Below, in pieces: positions 20,498-30,110 of a stretch of 64,000 nucleotides of DNA. The translations under genes and the position numbers were made by a program. The notes beneath the pieces were generated by a model. That model searched no databases, had not been told where the DNA came from, and saw only the letters and a program-made list of their open reading frames with translations. The stretch covers positions 63,892,650-63,956,649 of the forward strand of contig CM035807.1 of NCBI GenBank assembly GCA_020466095.1, given 5' to 3'. Within the stretch, counting starts at the first letter, position 1. Each line of letters starts with the position of its first letter. The DNA comes from Chlorops oryzae (Eukaryota; Arthropoda; Insecta; Diptera; Chloropidae).

Positions 20498-21785
20498 TTA
20501 GGTGTAGTAAAAAGAAATCCATTATTTTTGCATTAAATTGAGGGCTTTATTTAAGATAGTTAGAATGACCCGATTTAGGTCAAATATGCGCCGTTTTGTT
20601 CGATAACTTGTTGCCATTTTAAAGGTAATTTCATTATGCCTCTCTCATAGAAGCCCTCGTTCCTATTAGCAAAAAATTGAGACAGTCGAATTTCAGAAGC
20701 CTCTCTTGAAGCGAATGTTTCACCAGCAAAATTGTTCGCCATGGACAGGAACAGATGGTAATCACTTGGTGCCAGGTCCGGACTATAAGGTGGATGCAGA
20801 AGAACCTCCCAACCAAACTCCCGGAGCTTCTGGCGAGTCACTATCGATGTGTGTGGCCTGGCGTTGTCCTGATGGAACACAATTCCTCTCCTATTGGCCA
20901 AAGCTGGCCGCTTATGGGCGATTGCTTCCTTCAGACGGTCCAATTGTTGACAGTAGAGTTCCGAGTTAAGAGTTTTGCCGTATGGGAGCAGCTCATAGTA
21001 GATAATTCCCTGCCAATCCCACCAAACACACAGCAAAACCTTCCTGGCCGTCAATCCTGGCTTGGCCACCGTTTCCGCCGGTTCACCGTGTTTCGACCAC
21101 GACCGTTTTCGCTTGACGTTGTCGTAAGTGACCCACTTTTCATCACCAGTCACCAACCGCTTCAGAAATGGGTCGATTTTGTTGCGGTTCAGCAGCGATT
21201 CGCAGATGGAAATTCGGTCTATGAGGTTTTTTTGCGTTAACTCGTGTGGCACCCATACATCGAGCTTCTTTGTGTATCCAGCCTTATTCAAATGGTTCCA
21301 AACGGTTTTTTGTGCAATCTTTAGCTCTTTTGCAATCGAAACAGTGCTAACATGACGGTCGGACTCGATAATGTCCATGATTTTATGGACATTTTCGACA
21401 ATTGGCCTTCCAGTGCGTGGTGCATCCTTGACATCGAAGTTACCGGAACGGAATCGACGAAACCAAAATTGCGCATGATTGGCTGTTACAGTATCAGGTC
21501 CATAAACGCTATTCACATTTTCAGCCGCCTGGCTTGCGTTTTCTCCCTTATCGAAGAAAAACTGTAAAATGTAGCGAATTTTCTCTTTGCTGATGTCTAT
21601 CTTTGACAAGCTCTCAAACAAAACTGAATCAATCAATCAAAAAAGTGTCAAAAAAGCTTTTTTAGTAGGAACTGTCATCTTTCTAATGCTCCCTAGCGGA
21701 ACACGATCGGACTTATACAACGCGAGATGCATATAAATAACGCCATCTATTGGAAAAATAATGGATTTCTTTTTACTACACCTAA
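20498..21785 (-). mobile_element. Mariner element 1, 1288 bp, full length
   Basis: Perfect inverted ends of about 32 bases start TTAGGTGTAGTAAAAAG at both sides and are flanked by TA (20496-20497 and 21786-21787). It lies upstream of the gypsy gag on the same strand. The same family recurs at 57994-59281, with the same length and ends, which confirms the borders. Confidence 0.95.
20575..21636 (-). pseudogene. Mariner transposase, full-length frame lacking its ATG
   Basis: An uninterrupted frame of 353 codons encodes a D,D34D mariner transposase, which cuts and pastes the element at TA sites. It has two N-terminal helix-turn-helix motifs (ASQAAENVNSVYG; VSTVSIAKELKIAQKTVWNH), the WVPHEL linker, and catalytic Asp in VTGDEKW, FHQDNARPH and PPYSPDLAPSDYH. 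The native start is very likely the codon before DISKEKIRY. In the sister copy at 58180 this is ATG, but here it is ATA, so translation would need a non-ATG start 12 codons upstream or another codon. That single change is the only obvious defect. Confidence 0.85.
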
Positions 21786-21787
21786 TA

Positions 21788-22794
21788 TATGAATGAGGTG
21801 CAATCAGCCCGGCCATTGGGCGAGGATGTGTCCCTTAGCTGCACAAGCGGGAAACGCGAAAGGGTCCAGCTTAGCCCAGTAGGTTGGGATCCCCAAAACT
21901 TGGTAGAACGGACAAATAAATCAAAACGAAAGACAGAGAAAAAGGGGGGAAAGGTGGTCAGATTCAGAGAAGATATAGAGATTTTTATAGTTAACCGTTA
22001 CATAAAGGAGATGGAGATGAAGGTTCGGAAAAGAGCTAGAAAGTTTGTGGGGGTGTCAGCTGTCTATGCAGAAAAAATTAGAGAAAAAGATCAAGAAACC
22101 GGGCATGCTGCTTCTTGATTATACCATCGTTGTTGTGCTTCCTTTTGAAGTATACGGTGTTGTATTGCGAGTTTCATTGGTCTCTCGCACTGTTGTTGTG
22201 CTGCCGTGTTGTTGTTTGGTGTGGGATATGCCGCACTGTGTGCCGACTCCATACATTGCTTGGCCAAAAATAGAAGGAGTTGTCGTAGAGCAATGAAATT
22301 TGGCATGGTGGTTTATTTTTATAAAATTAAGAAATTTTGAAAAAATTGTAAAAATCCGACCACCCCAACCCCCACTTCCCATGTAAAGGGGGGATCCAAA
22401 TGCCGCAATTTAGGACCTACAGAAATTTAGAGCAGAGCTTAATTTCATGCTCTAAAATTGGAAAAATTTAACTTGGGTCGGCTGTCGCGCCCACTTTTTG
22501 TGCTACGCTTACTCAAAGTTGGGAGATACAGGGTTAATGAACCCCCTCCAAATCGTATAAAATTTTTAAAAAATTTTATGAATTTCAATTTAATTGTAAA
22601 ATTCAAACATGTTTTCAATAGAAAAATTTAAAAAGACCAGCCCAGCCTTGACAAAGAAAAAAAGCGAGGTGGAAAAAACAGTGAATTTCAATGTATAAAT
22701 CCCATATATTTGATACTGACGCTTACGTTATTATTGAATTGTAGAGCTTTTTTATTTGATATATTTCAAAGGAATAACTCACAATTATATCATA
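21788..22794. other. No gene recognised; right flank of the gypsy/mariner nest
   Basis: The first part (to about 21900) should be gypsy leader interrupted by the mariner. A plus-strand frame at 21789-22118, rich in Lys/Arg/Glu, has no recognisable domain. No copy of a gypsy LTR was found. Confidence 0.3.
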
Positions 22795-22811
22795 TTAGGT
22801 GTAGTAAAAAG
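22795..22811. repeat. Solitary mariner-type terminal repeat
   Basis: TTAGGTGTAGTAAAAAG preceded by TA is identical to the first 17 bases of the mariner ends at 20498 and 57994, but the next bases (ATATATAGC) differ and no mariner body follows. It is either a fragment or the end of another element with the same tip. Confidence 0.6.
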
Positions 22812-22889
22812 ATATATAGCTTATTAAGCCATATAAAACTTGTAGTTATAATGCATATATCATCTAAATTAAAAATTTTTTTTTCCTCA

Positions 22890-23345
22890 TCACTTTGAAG
22901 CCCTCCATCGTTTAAATGGAAGTCTATACGCAATATGTAGTATACATTCAAAAAATTTTATCCAACAATGGAGAGTAGACAGTCCATATTTTCCATATTT
23001 GTCTTCAAAAGGCCTTGGAATCGCATGAAAAGAGTTCATAATTTTTGGAGTAGAGCCACATAGGTAGCAGGCACTAGTTGAATTTTTCTCAGAGAGTATA
23101 TTTACCACTGCGCCGTCGATCATTGTTAAATGGAGCAAGAAGCTTACATTTACTTCGCAATCATTTATTGAAATGCTTATGCTCGTTAATTTGTCTATCT
23201 GACTTGACATATCCTTCTCAGTGGCATGAATAAGCTCTTTACACTCCTTCATAAAGAGAAATTTTACTGGACGGCACAAAGTGGGAGACGATGGCTTTTT
23301 ATTGAGCCATAATTCTTGCTTTGTTTTGCTATCGATTATCCTCAA
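22890..23345 (-). pseudogene. Fragment of an unidentified zinc-binding transposase
   Basis: A 151-codon frame has a zinc-type CYLCG motif after TMIDGAVVNILSEKNSTSA. It ends with an aromatic helical segment (GLSTLHCWIKFFECILHIAYR, residues about 123-142) and a basic tail. The layout resembles C-terminal zinc-binding regions of RAG1/Transib- or Chapaev-like DDE transposases, though I cannot name the family with certainty. The frame begins after a stop, and the catalytic part is not found upstream. The solitary TTAGGTG end at 22795 lies 80 bp after its C-terminus. Confidence 0.45.
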
Positions 23346-23882
23346 AGGTAATTATAACTAATAATGTTAAATAAGTTAAACTTGAACATTTTAGCCGTTG
23401 TGTTTGAATATACGCTTTCGAACTGTATTCAATTGTTGGTAATTAGTGCATTTCCGCCTGTATTTTGGACCTTTACGAAAACTTGTATAACTCCGAAATC
23501 GCAACGAAATTTAATATAATTTTTTGTTTTTTTTGTTTTTAGAAGATATCATAGGCAATAAAATATTACAAAAATTTGAGGAAGTCATGAGGAAGTTGAA
23601 ATTTGCATAGTTCTTGCATTTTTGCCAATATTTTTACCTATTTCACATGCATATTTTTACATTGTTCAATAGAAACATTAACAAAAACAATATAAATTAT
23701 TAAATTTTATGGTTTTTTCTTTCATACAATATATATTTTGTATAAACTTGTTTGCAAAATTTCCTGGTATTTGTTTGTATGTGTAATTAATAATTTTATA
23801 ACTTAATTTTAGTGCTCCATAACATGGGACATAACTCCGAAAACGCAACAAATTTGTTAAATTTTAATTTCTTTTTATGATA
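23346..23882. other. AT-rich non-coding stretch
   Basis: A short motif, ATAACTCCGAAA(T/A)CGCAAC, occurs twice (near 23488 and 23830), suggesting an old internal repeat. Nothing else was recognised. Confidence 0.3.
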
Positions 23883-25171
23883 ACAGGTTGGCTGACAAGT
23901 CCCCGGTCTAACAAAGAAAAACACATTTTCATCAAAATTCGGTTTTATTATTCAACATAGTTCCTTCAAGAGCGATACAACGATTATAACGACCTTCCAA
24001 TTTTTTTATACCATTTTGGTAGTACTCCTTCGGTTTTGCCTCAAAATAGGCCTCAGTTTCGGCGATCACCTCTTCATTGCAGCCAAATTTTTTCCTGCGA
24101 GCATCCTTTTGAGGTCTGAGAACAAGAAAAAGTCGCTGGGGGCCAGATCTGGAGAATACGGTGGGTGGGGAAGCAATTCGAAGCCTAATTCATGAATTTT
24201 TGCCATCGTTCTCAATGACTTGTGGCACGGTGCGTTGTCTTGGTGGAACAACACTTTTTTCTTCTTCATATGGGGCCGTTTTGCCGCGATTTTGACCTTC
24301 AAACGATCCAATAACGACATATAATAGTCACTGTTGATGGTTTTTCCCTTCTCAAGATAATCGATAAAAATTATTCCATGCCCATCCCAAAAAACAGAGG
24401 CCCCTACTTTACCAGCGGACTTTTGAGTCTTTCCACGCTTCGGAGACGGTTCACCGATCGCTGTCCACTCAGCCGACTGTCGATTGGACTCAGGAGTGTA
24501 GTGATAGAGCCATGTTTCATCCATTGTCACATATCGACGCAAAAAATCGGGTGTATTGCGAGTTAACAGCTGCAAACACCGCTCAGAATCATCAACACGT
24601 TGTTGTTTTCGGTCAAATGTGAGCTCGCGCGGCACCCATTTTGCACAGAGGTTTTTCATATCCAAATATTGATGAATGATATGACCAACACGTTCCTTTG
24701 ATATCTTTAAGGCCTCTGCTATCTCGATCAACTTCATTTTACGGTCATTCAAAATCATTTTGTGAATTTTTTGGATGTTTTCGTCGGTAACCACCTCTTT
24801 CGGGCGTCCACTGCGTTCACCGTCCTCCGTGCTCATTTCACCACGCTTGAATTTTGCATACCAATCAATTATTGTTGATTTTCCTGGGGCAGAGTCCGGA
24901 AACTCATTATCAAGCCAAGTTTTTGCTTCCACTGTATTTTTTCCCTTCAGAAAACAGTATTTTATCAAAACACGAAATTCCTTTTTTTCCATTTTTTTCA
25001 CAATAACAAAAGTTGCTTCACAAAAGACGCTCTATCTCACAAACTAATTGACTTACAGACGTCAAATTTTGACACGAATCATTTGAAGGTTGCCACTATA
25101 TAAAAATACTATGCATTTAATACTAGCGACGCCATCTATGTGTCAGACCGGGGACTTCTCAGCCAACCTGT
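23883..25171 (-). mobile_element. Himar1-like (irritans subfamily) mariner, 1289 bp
   Basis: The ends ACAGGTTGGCTGACAAGTCC and its counterpart on the right match the known Himar1-type inverted repeat nearly exactly. TA lies on both sides (23881-23882, 25172-25173). Length and coding content are those of a full element. This is a different mariner lineage from the two TTAGGTG-ended copies in the window. Confidence 0.95.
23948..24992 (-). pseudogene. Himar1-like mariner transposase, frameshifted near the C-terminus
   Basis: The ATG at 24992 opens a frame that is intact for about 300 codons. It includes the helix-turn-helix region (IIDWYAKFKRGEMSTEDGER; IAEALKISKERVGHI), WVPREL, and all three catalytic Asp of D,D34D (TMDETW, FHQDNAPCH, PPYSPDLAPSDF). 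At 24088-24093 an A run is one base short compared with Himar1-type genes, moving the last ~45 codons to another frame; a second one-base difference lies just before the normal stop near 23950. The close match to a family found across distant insects fits known horizontal spread of irritans mariners. Confidence 0.9.
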
Positions 25172-25173
25172 TA

Positions 25174-25795
25174 TCAAATCCATCTCAATATTCGTGACTC
25201 AATAGAAATGATCGGCCAGCGGCCCCAAGTCATACTCTACAACAGGTACAATCCATGCACATTCATCAAGACAGCTTTCCTAGCTGATCGTCATCTCGGT
25301 GGGTGCACTCCATCCACCCTTGCAATCCACGCACACCCTCGTTTCTTAAAATCGTCGTTTCCGCAAAGAACACCGTCAATACTACATGTGTTTCTTCACA
25401 CATCAGCAATTCCTGCGTGCAATCCACTGCTTTACCATTTCATCGAGCTTCTTATGCTCTCCAACATCGACTCAATTACACGTGATCCTACACACACATC
25501 ATAAAAGCCCAGTCTTCTTAAGCCGAGGCCCGTAATTATCAAAAACTTACATTCATAAACGTTTCTCTAAGTCGGAATATGCTCTGTGATATGTAATTAT
25601 GTTAAATTGGGTGTAAGATTTTATAAATTATTGATAGACTCCTATCCTAAAGGAGTGATCCAATAAATAATATATAATGTTAAAATAAAAAAATTAAAAA
25701 AAAAAGGTCCGAAGAAAGCAAAATGCTTTAGAAAAATGTTAGAACTAACTTTGCGATACGAAATATATTGCTTTTCCCAAAGAGAATGCTCAGCT
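25174..25795. other. No gene recognised
   Basis: C-rich word repeats (ATCCATGCAC, ATCCACGCACAC, ATCCACTGC) occur around 25250-25430. An A-rich stretch ends near 25706 (AAAAAAAAAAGG) and could be a decayed retrotransposed tail. Short plus-strand frames here look like low-complexity sequence. Confidence 0.3.
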
Positions 25796-26725
25796 ATGTC
25801 TCAGGGTTGACGCATCGAACATCGCCGTCGGTGCTGTTCTACATCAAAGGGTAACGGAAAAAAGACAGCCAAACTGGTAGCACAGAGGTTTGTTTGGCCT
25901 AACATGAAAAAGGACAATGTCATGTGGGCTAAAACTTGTATTGCGTGCCAGAAAAGTAGGGTTCATCGACCCAATAAAGCACCGCTTCAACAATACTTCA
26001 CTTCCTCGGCTCGCTTCGATCACGTTCGCGTTTTTTTCGATTTGGGTCCCAAGATTTGGAGTACCGTTAAGGGTGACTACAGATCAAGGTCGTCAATTTG
26101 AGTACACATTTGTTAAAGAATTGACATCGACCACAGAAAGCAGCAATCAAGTGCTACAAAAATCACAACTGGGTAGAGATTTCTTATCTTACTTGGTTTC
26201 CTAGTTGCAATCAAAGAAGATATTAACGCCAGTCCTTCGCAATTAGTTTACGGCTCTGGTTTACTCTTACCAGGCGAGTTTCTATAAAAAACTTTATCAA
26301 AACTCGAGGAACCTCTGACGGAATTCGTCCAGAGGATAAAAAAGTTCATAAACGAATCAGACAACGTTCCATTCAAGTGGTAAACCGTTCATCGAAAAAG
26401 GCTTGGAGACTTGTGCACAAGTTTTTGTCAGAAATCCGCCGGTCCACAAGTCCCTTCAAACGCCATACGAAGGACCCTTTCCAGTCCTTAAACGCTTTGA
26501 TAAATTTTTTAGTCGACGTCAAAGTCAAGAAATCAATCATAAGCATAGATCGCTTAAAAGCAGCGTTCACACCAGACACAACTGACTATCGATGAAGGTC
26601 AAGTAATCAATAATTTTAATCCGTCGAACATAGCACCCAGCTCTTCTACCATTATCGGAAATGCCTCGAAATCATATACCTCACGATATGGACGAAAGGT
26701 ATCCTTTCGTTTCAACCGATAGGGG
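25796..26725 (+). pseudogene. Gypsy pol remnant (RNase H start joined to integrase)
   Basis: It begins with an RNase H start (RVDASNIAVGAVLHQRV) and jumps within 20 codons to an integrase zinc-finger half (WAKTCIACQKSRVHRPNKAP, near 25930). This is followed by the catalytic segment LRVTTDQGRQFE near 26070 and the region SPSQLVYGSGLLLPGEF near 26240. Frames change many times with stops. The order and the purine tract that follows identify the 3' half of a gypsy element on the plus strand. It is a different lineage from the one at 12190-20497. Confidence 0.7.
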
Positions 26726-26731
26726 GAGTAA

Positions 26732-26944
26732 TGTGGCAGATTCAGTTCAAATTATCTTTTTGATATTCATCTAAGAAGACCGATTTCTATATAAAAAATA
26801 ATTTTCTTTATTGTAAATTTGAATAAGAATTTTCAGGGATTGAAATATATTATTTCTTTAGTAGAATTGTTTCCAAGCTGAAGTTTTCCGAAATCCTTTC
26901 AATCGCGCCTTTTTACCAGAAACAACGTTTACCACAATACAAAC
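26732..26944 (+). repeat. Probable 3' LTR of the plus-strand gypsy remnant (cut by a BEL element)
   Basis: A purine-rich tract GATAGGGGGAGTAA is followed by TGTGGCAGATTC, the expected polypurine tract/LTR start. The BEL/Pao element inserted at 26945, so the LTR may be interrupted; no matching continuation was identified after 34719. Confidence 0.45.
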
Positions 26945-27403
26945 TGTCCGTTTTTCGCCGCTGTCGCTACGCAGCCAGATCCCACCAGCGGCGAAAAAAC
27001 GGGAAAAAGGAGGGCAGCACTCCTAGCACAGCTGCTCGCGCTTTTTCCCGCCGGGCTTGACTGGCAACACCGGTCAAGTTTAAAATTATTATAAAGTCGA
27101 TTCTCAACGTGACACCTGCGTGAAAACCGTTCGTTCGAAAAACAATCCGCCAAAACGAAAAGTAAAGTACGGGCCGCGTTCGCGTGAATAGTTTAAGAAT
27201 TCGGGCGTTATTTTCTGTTTTTTTGATAAATCATCAATCAACAACAATAGCGTCACTAGCATCGGAATTCCAGCATCAGCAGAAGCAGTTGAGAGAAACA
27301 ACGTCGACCGCGACCGCAGCAGAAACACCGGCAGTTTAAGGTACGTGATCTTTGTTTACTTCCTACCGATTTCCCTTTGCCCCATTCTTTACGGGCCCAA
27401 ACA
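26945..27403 (+). repeat. 5' LTR of BEL element 1 (459 bp)
   Basis: Starts TGTCCG and ends AACA. The first 58 bases form a strong stem: 26948-26963 (CCGTTTTTCGCCGCTG) pairs with 26986-27002 with one bulge. A second, shorter stem (TGACTGGCAACACCGGTCA) lies near 27060. AAG|GTACGT near 27340 is a good splice-donor sequence inside the LTR. The primer site should start right after, at TTGGCGATCCTG, which loosely resembles the complement of a tRNA-Arg 3' end. Confidence 0.9.
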
Positions 27404-28074
27404 TTGGCGATCCTGTGTCCAGGAGTCCTGGCTTCTGGGAGAAAAAATTCCATCCAGAGCCCATTCCAGTGCACGCGGTGTGAGCCTTCCAGTGCCCTTC
27501 AAAGTTGGCTTGGAAGGTTTTTTTTTTTTTCATTCGAACTAAAGTGCCTTCTCTCTCGTGGCAAGGGGAAAACCAAAAGGTGAGCGGCAGCGGGGTGACC
27601 AGTGCATATATTTGCGTTGCTGTGTGTCTTCAGTTGATAGGCCTAACGGCGTTTGCACGTGAGCAAAGAGAAGACAAAGCAAATAAAAAGACAAGCACGT
27701 TGGTCAGCTATATCGCAGCGCTGCTACCGTTTGTTTTTTCGGTCGCTGCTTGAATTTTTCGATTTGAATTCGCAGTTGGCGTGCGAAACAAAGCGGATTT
27801 CTTTCGTATGCGAAAATTATTAGTAAGTTGCACTGGCTAGCCTTTTGAGAAATAAAGAATTGACAATTAAAATTCGACTGCTTTTTATTTGCGTATTTGC
27901 TAAATTGATTGGTGTACTAGCTAACCAATTTAAATAAAGCCTGACTTATATTCAAACAATTTGAATTTCATTGCGGCAGTAAAATTTACGTGGAAGGTTG
28001 GTTGTGAAGGTTAGTATTTGGTTGTTCAAGCGTAACAGGTAAAATTCATACATAGAGCCAAGACAATCAGCGAC
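27404..28074 (+). promoter_or_regulatory. Leader of BEL element 1 with primer site and candidate splice donor
   Basis: 671 bp between LTR and gag without long coding frames. AAAAG|GTGAGC at 27576-27585 matches a strong 5' splice site. Together with the acceptor at 33337 it would join the leader to the extra 3' ORF, as retroviral env messages are made. That pairing is inferred from sequence alone. Confidence 0.45.
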
Positions 28075-29433
28075 ATGACTTCTACCGCGAAATTGAACCA
28101 CATTGTAGGGTTATTTGAAAAATTGTGCTCATGGAATGACAGACATGAGGGGTTGAATTCTTCGCAATTTAGATTGGATGCGCATCTGGAGGACCTCGAG
28201 CTCCAGTGGAAGGATCTGTGCAAGGTTTTTGACGAAGTATGCCTAGGAAGCGGAACGGATTCAGCCGCCTACGAAAATTTATCAGCCATTATGGAGGAAT
28301 GCCGCGCTTTGTACTACGAGGCGAAAGGTTATCTTAATGAGCAATTAGAGATATTTTCGAGTCCGGCTCCGTTGTGCAGTACACACATGCCACGCGTTCG
28401 AGAAACCGAAATCGATACCAGCTTCAGAGTTCCATTGTGTGACGTAAAGGTGTTTGCCGGCGGTTATAAAGTGGCCAGCATTCCGCGATCGCTTCAAGAT
28501 CTTGTATATCCACAACTCCAGCATTGGTCCGGTCCAGCGACTCATCCACCTTCACGATAAGACGTCAGGTGCGGCCAATCAAATTGTTAGAGGATTTCCT
28601 CCAAGTGAAGGGAGGTTCGATGACGCATGGGAAGCTCTCAAGGCGCGGTATGAGAATCGACGATTGCTCATTGATAACCAACTTAAGCTTCTCTTCGACT
28701 CACCAGACATTAAAGAAGAGACAAGTGGAGCGATTTTACAACTCCTGTCCACTGTCAACGATAGCCTCGCCGTGATGAAAAGTCAAGGAGTCGTGAATTT
28801 GGTGGATCCCATTTTGGTGCATTTTTGCGCACGGCGTCTACCTGCTCAAGCCGTGCTGGACTGGGAGCATTCGCTTTCATCTCAACGGGAACCTCCTACG
28901 TGGCAACAAATGAAGGAATTCATGCAAAGACGCTTCGAGATCGCTGAACGCATTGCCAATTTCACCGCCATCAACCACTACGCCCCCTCATTGACTCCTT
29001 CTTCTACCACCTTCTTCACCTTCTTCACCATCACGCACTGCGACAGTGCCCACAATTTTTGGAAATGACGGTCGACGATCGTCATAGATTTATTACGCAA
29101 AATAAGAGATGTTATAATTGTTTAACTGCCTCCCATCGCTCGGCAAAATGTACCAGCCCCTATCGATGTGCGAAGTGTAAGAAGCGGCATCACACGCTAC
29201 TTCATGGACATGCTCCCGCGGTCTCACCGAATGATGCTTCTCCTCCGTCCTCCCAGACCCCCGGCCCGTCGACGACGAGCTCCGCTGTTGCATCATCGGC
29301 GACGTCACCGTCCCCAATTGGAGCTTCGATTTCCTCCCATCAAACCAACGCACATGTGGCTGACAGCCACACTCAGGTCCTATTGCCTACTGCCCTCGCG
29401 CACATCCTCCTCAGGGCGAGCGGTTCACTGTGA
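28075..29433 (+). pseudogene. BEL element 1 Gag (capsid plus zinc knuckles), frameshifted
   Basis: The ATG at 28075 follows a stop-rich leader. Residues 1-120 are helical. The DUF1759-type core (FRVPLCDVKVFAGGY, then KWPAFRDRFKILY) is split by a one-base shift near 28465. The capsid-like region continues (FDDAWEALKARYENRRLLI) to about 29050, where a second shift occurs. Then MTVDDRHRFI leads into zinc knuckles CYNCLTASHRSAKC and CAKCKKRHHTLLH, which bind element RNA. A Ser/Pro/Ala-rich linker follows. BEL elements usually have gag and pol in one frame, so these breaks inactivate the copy if real. Confidence 0.85.
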
Positions 29434-30110
29434 GAGTGCTCCTGGATCAGGGCTCTCAACGAACATTTATAACGGAGCGCATGCAACTGCAGCTCAAACT
29501 GCCCACCCACTCCAAAATTTGCACCGTGTCCGGCATGGGCGGGCAGTCGTCACAAACGGCGAAAAGGGAATGCGTGCTCACTCTGGCATCCCCGCGCTCC
29601 CAATTCCAAGAGGAGGTGGCGGCCGTCGTACTACCAAAATTAACAAATTGGCTGCCATCGTCACGAGCACGATATGTGGACTCCACAGAATTAGCTTCTC
29701 TGGAGTTGGCCGATCCACACTTCATGGATCCAGGGCGCATCGACATGGTCGTTGGATCGGATCTTCTCCCGAAAATCGCGCTGTCGGGACTTCGGGTCAA
29801 CATCGGAGGCAGTCTGTTGGCTCAAAACTCCGTATTCGGATGGTACCTTAGTGGCCCTATCTCTGGCGAGTCGACGCAATCGTTCGCCACATGCACTACC
29901 ATCACGGAGCCGACGGAGTCGCTTCATGATCTTCTCAAGAGCTTTTGGGAACAAGAAGAGATACCTCAGAAACTTCCGGCTTCTCCCGAGGACGAATACT
30001 GTGACAAATTGTACTCCCGAACCACCGTTCGCAACACCGATGGTAGATATGTCGTTCGATTGCCATTTAAAGAACAATTTTCTAAACTTTCTTTGCGCTT
30101 GGCGCGTCTC
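29430..30110 (+). pseudogene. BEL element 1 protease region (DUF1758) and RT start
   Basis: VLLDQGSQRTFITE carries the aspartic protease Asp in the D-Q/S-G-S form used by BEL/Pao proteases, which mature the polyprotein. The following 150 residues (ADPHFMDPGRIDMVVGSDLL, NSVFGWYLSG) match the conserved region between protease and RT. The RT N-terminus (RNTDGRYVVRLPFKEQFSKL) is in this frame until about 30100, where the frame changes. Confidence 0.8.

Larger units (their letters stand above)
16983..21106. repeat. Tandem duplication, unit 2 (4124 bp)
   Basis: Second copy of 12860-16982. The one difference I found is an extra T in the run before GCACACGCC (about 18675), which shifts the Tc1 transposase frame. 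After 21106 the sequence continues into the rest of an intact-length mariner, so unit 2 has the native right flank and unit 1 the native left flank. Confidence 0.9.

Noticed and set aside
21789..22118. Lys/Arg-rich 109-codon plus-strand frame
   Set aside because: Lies in the leader side of a minus-strand gypsy element; composition is simple and no domain is visible.
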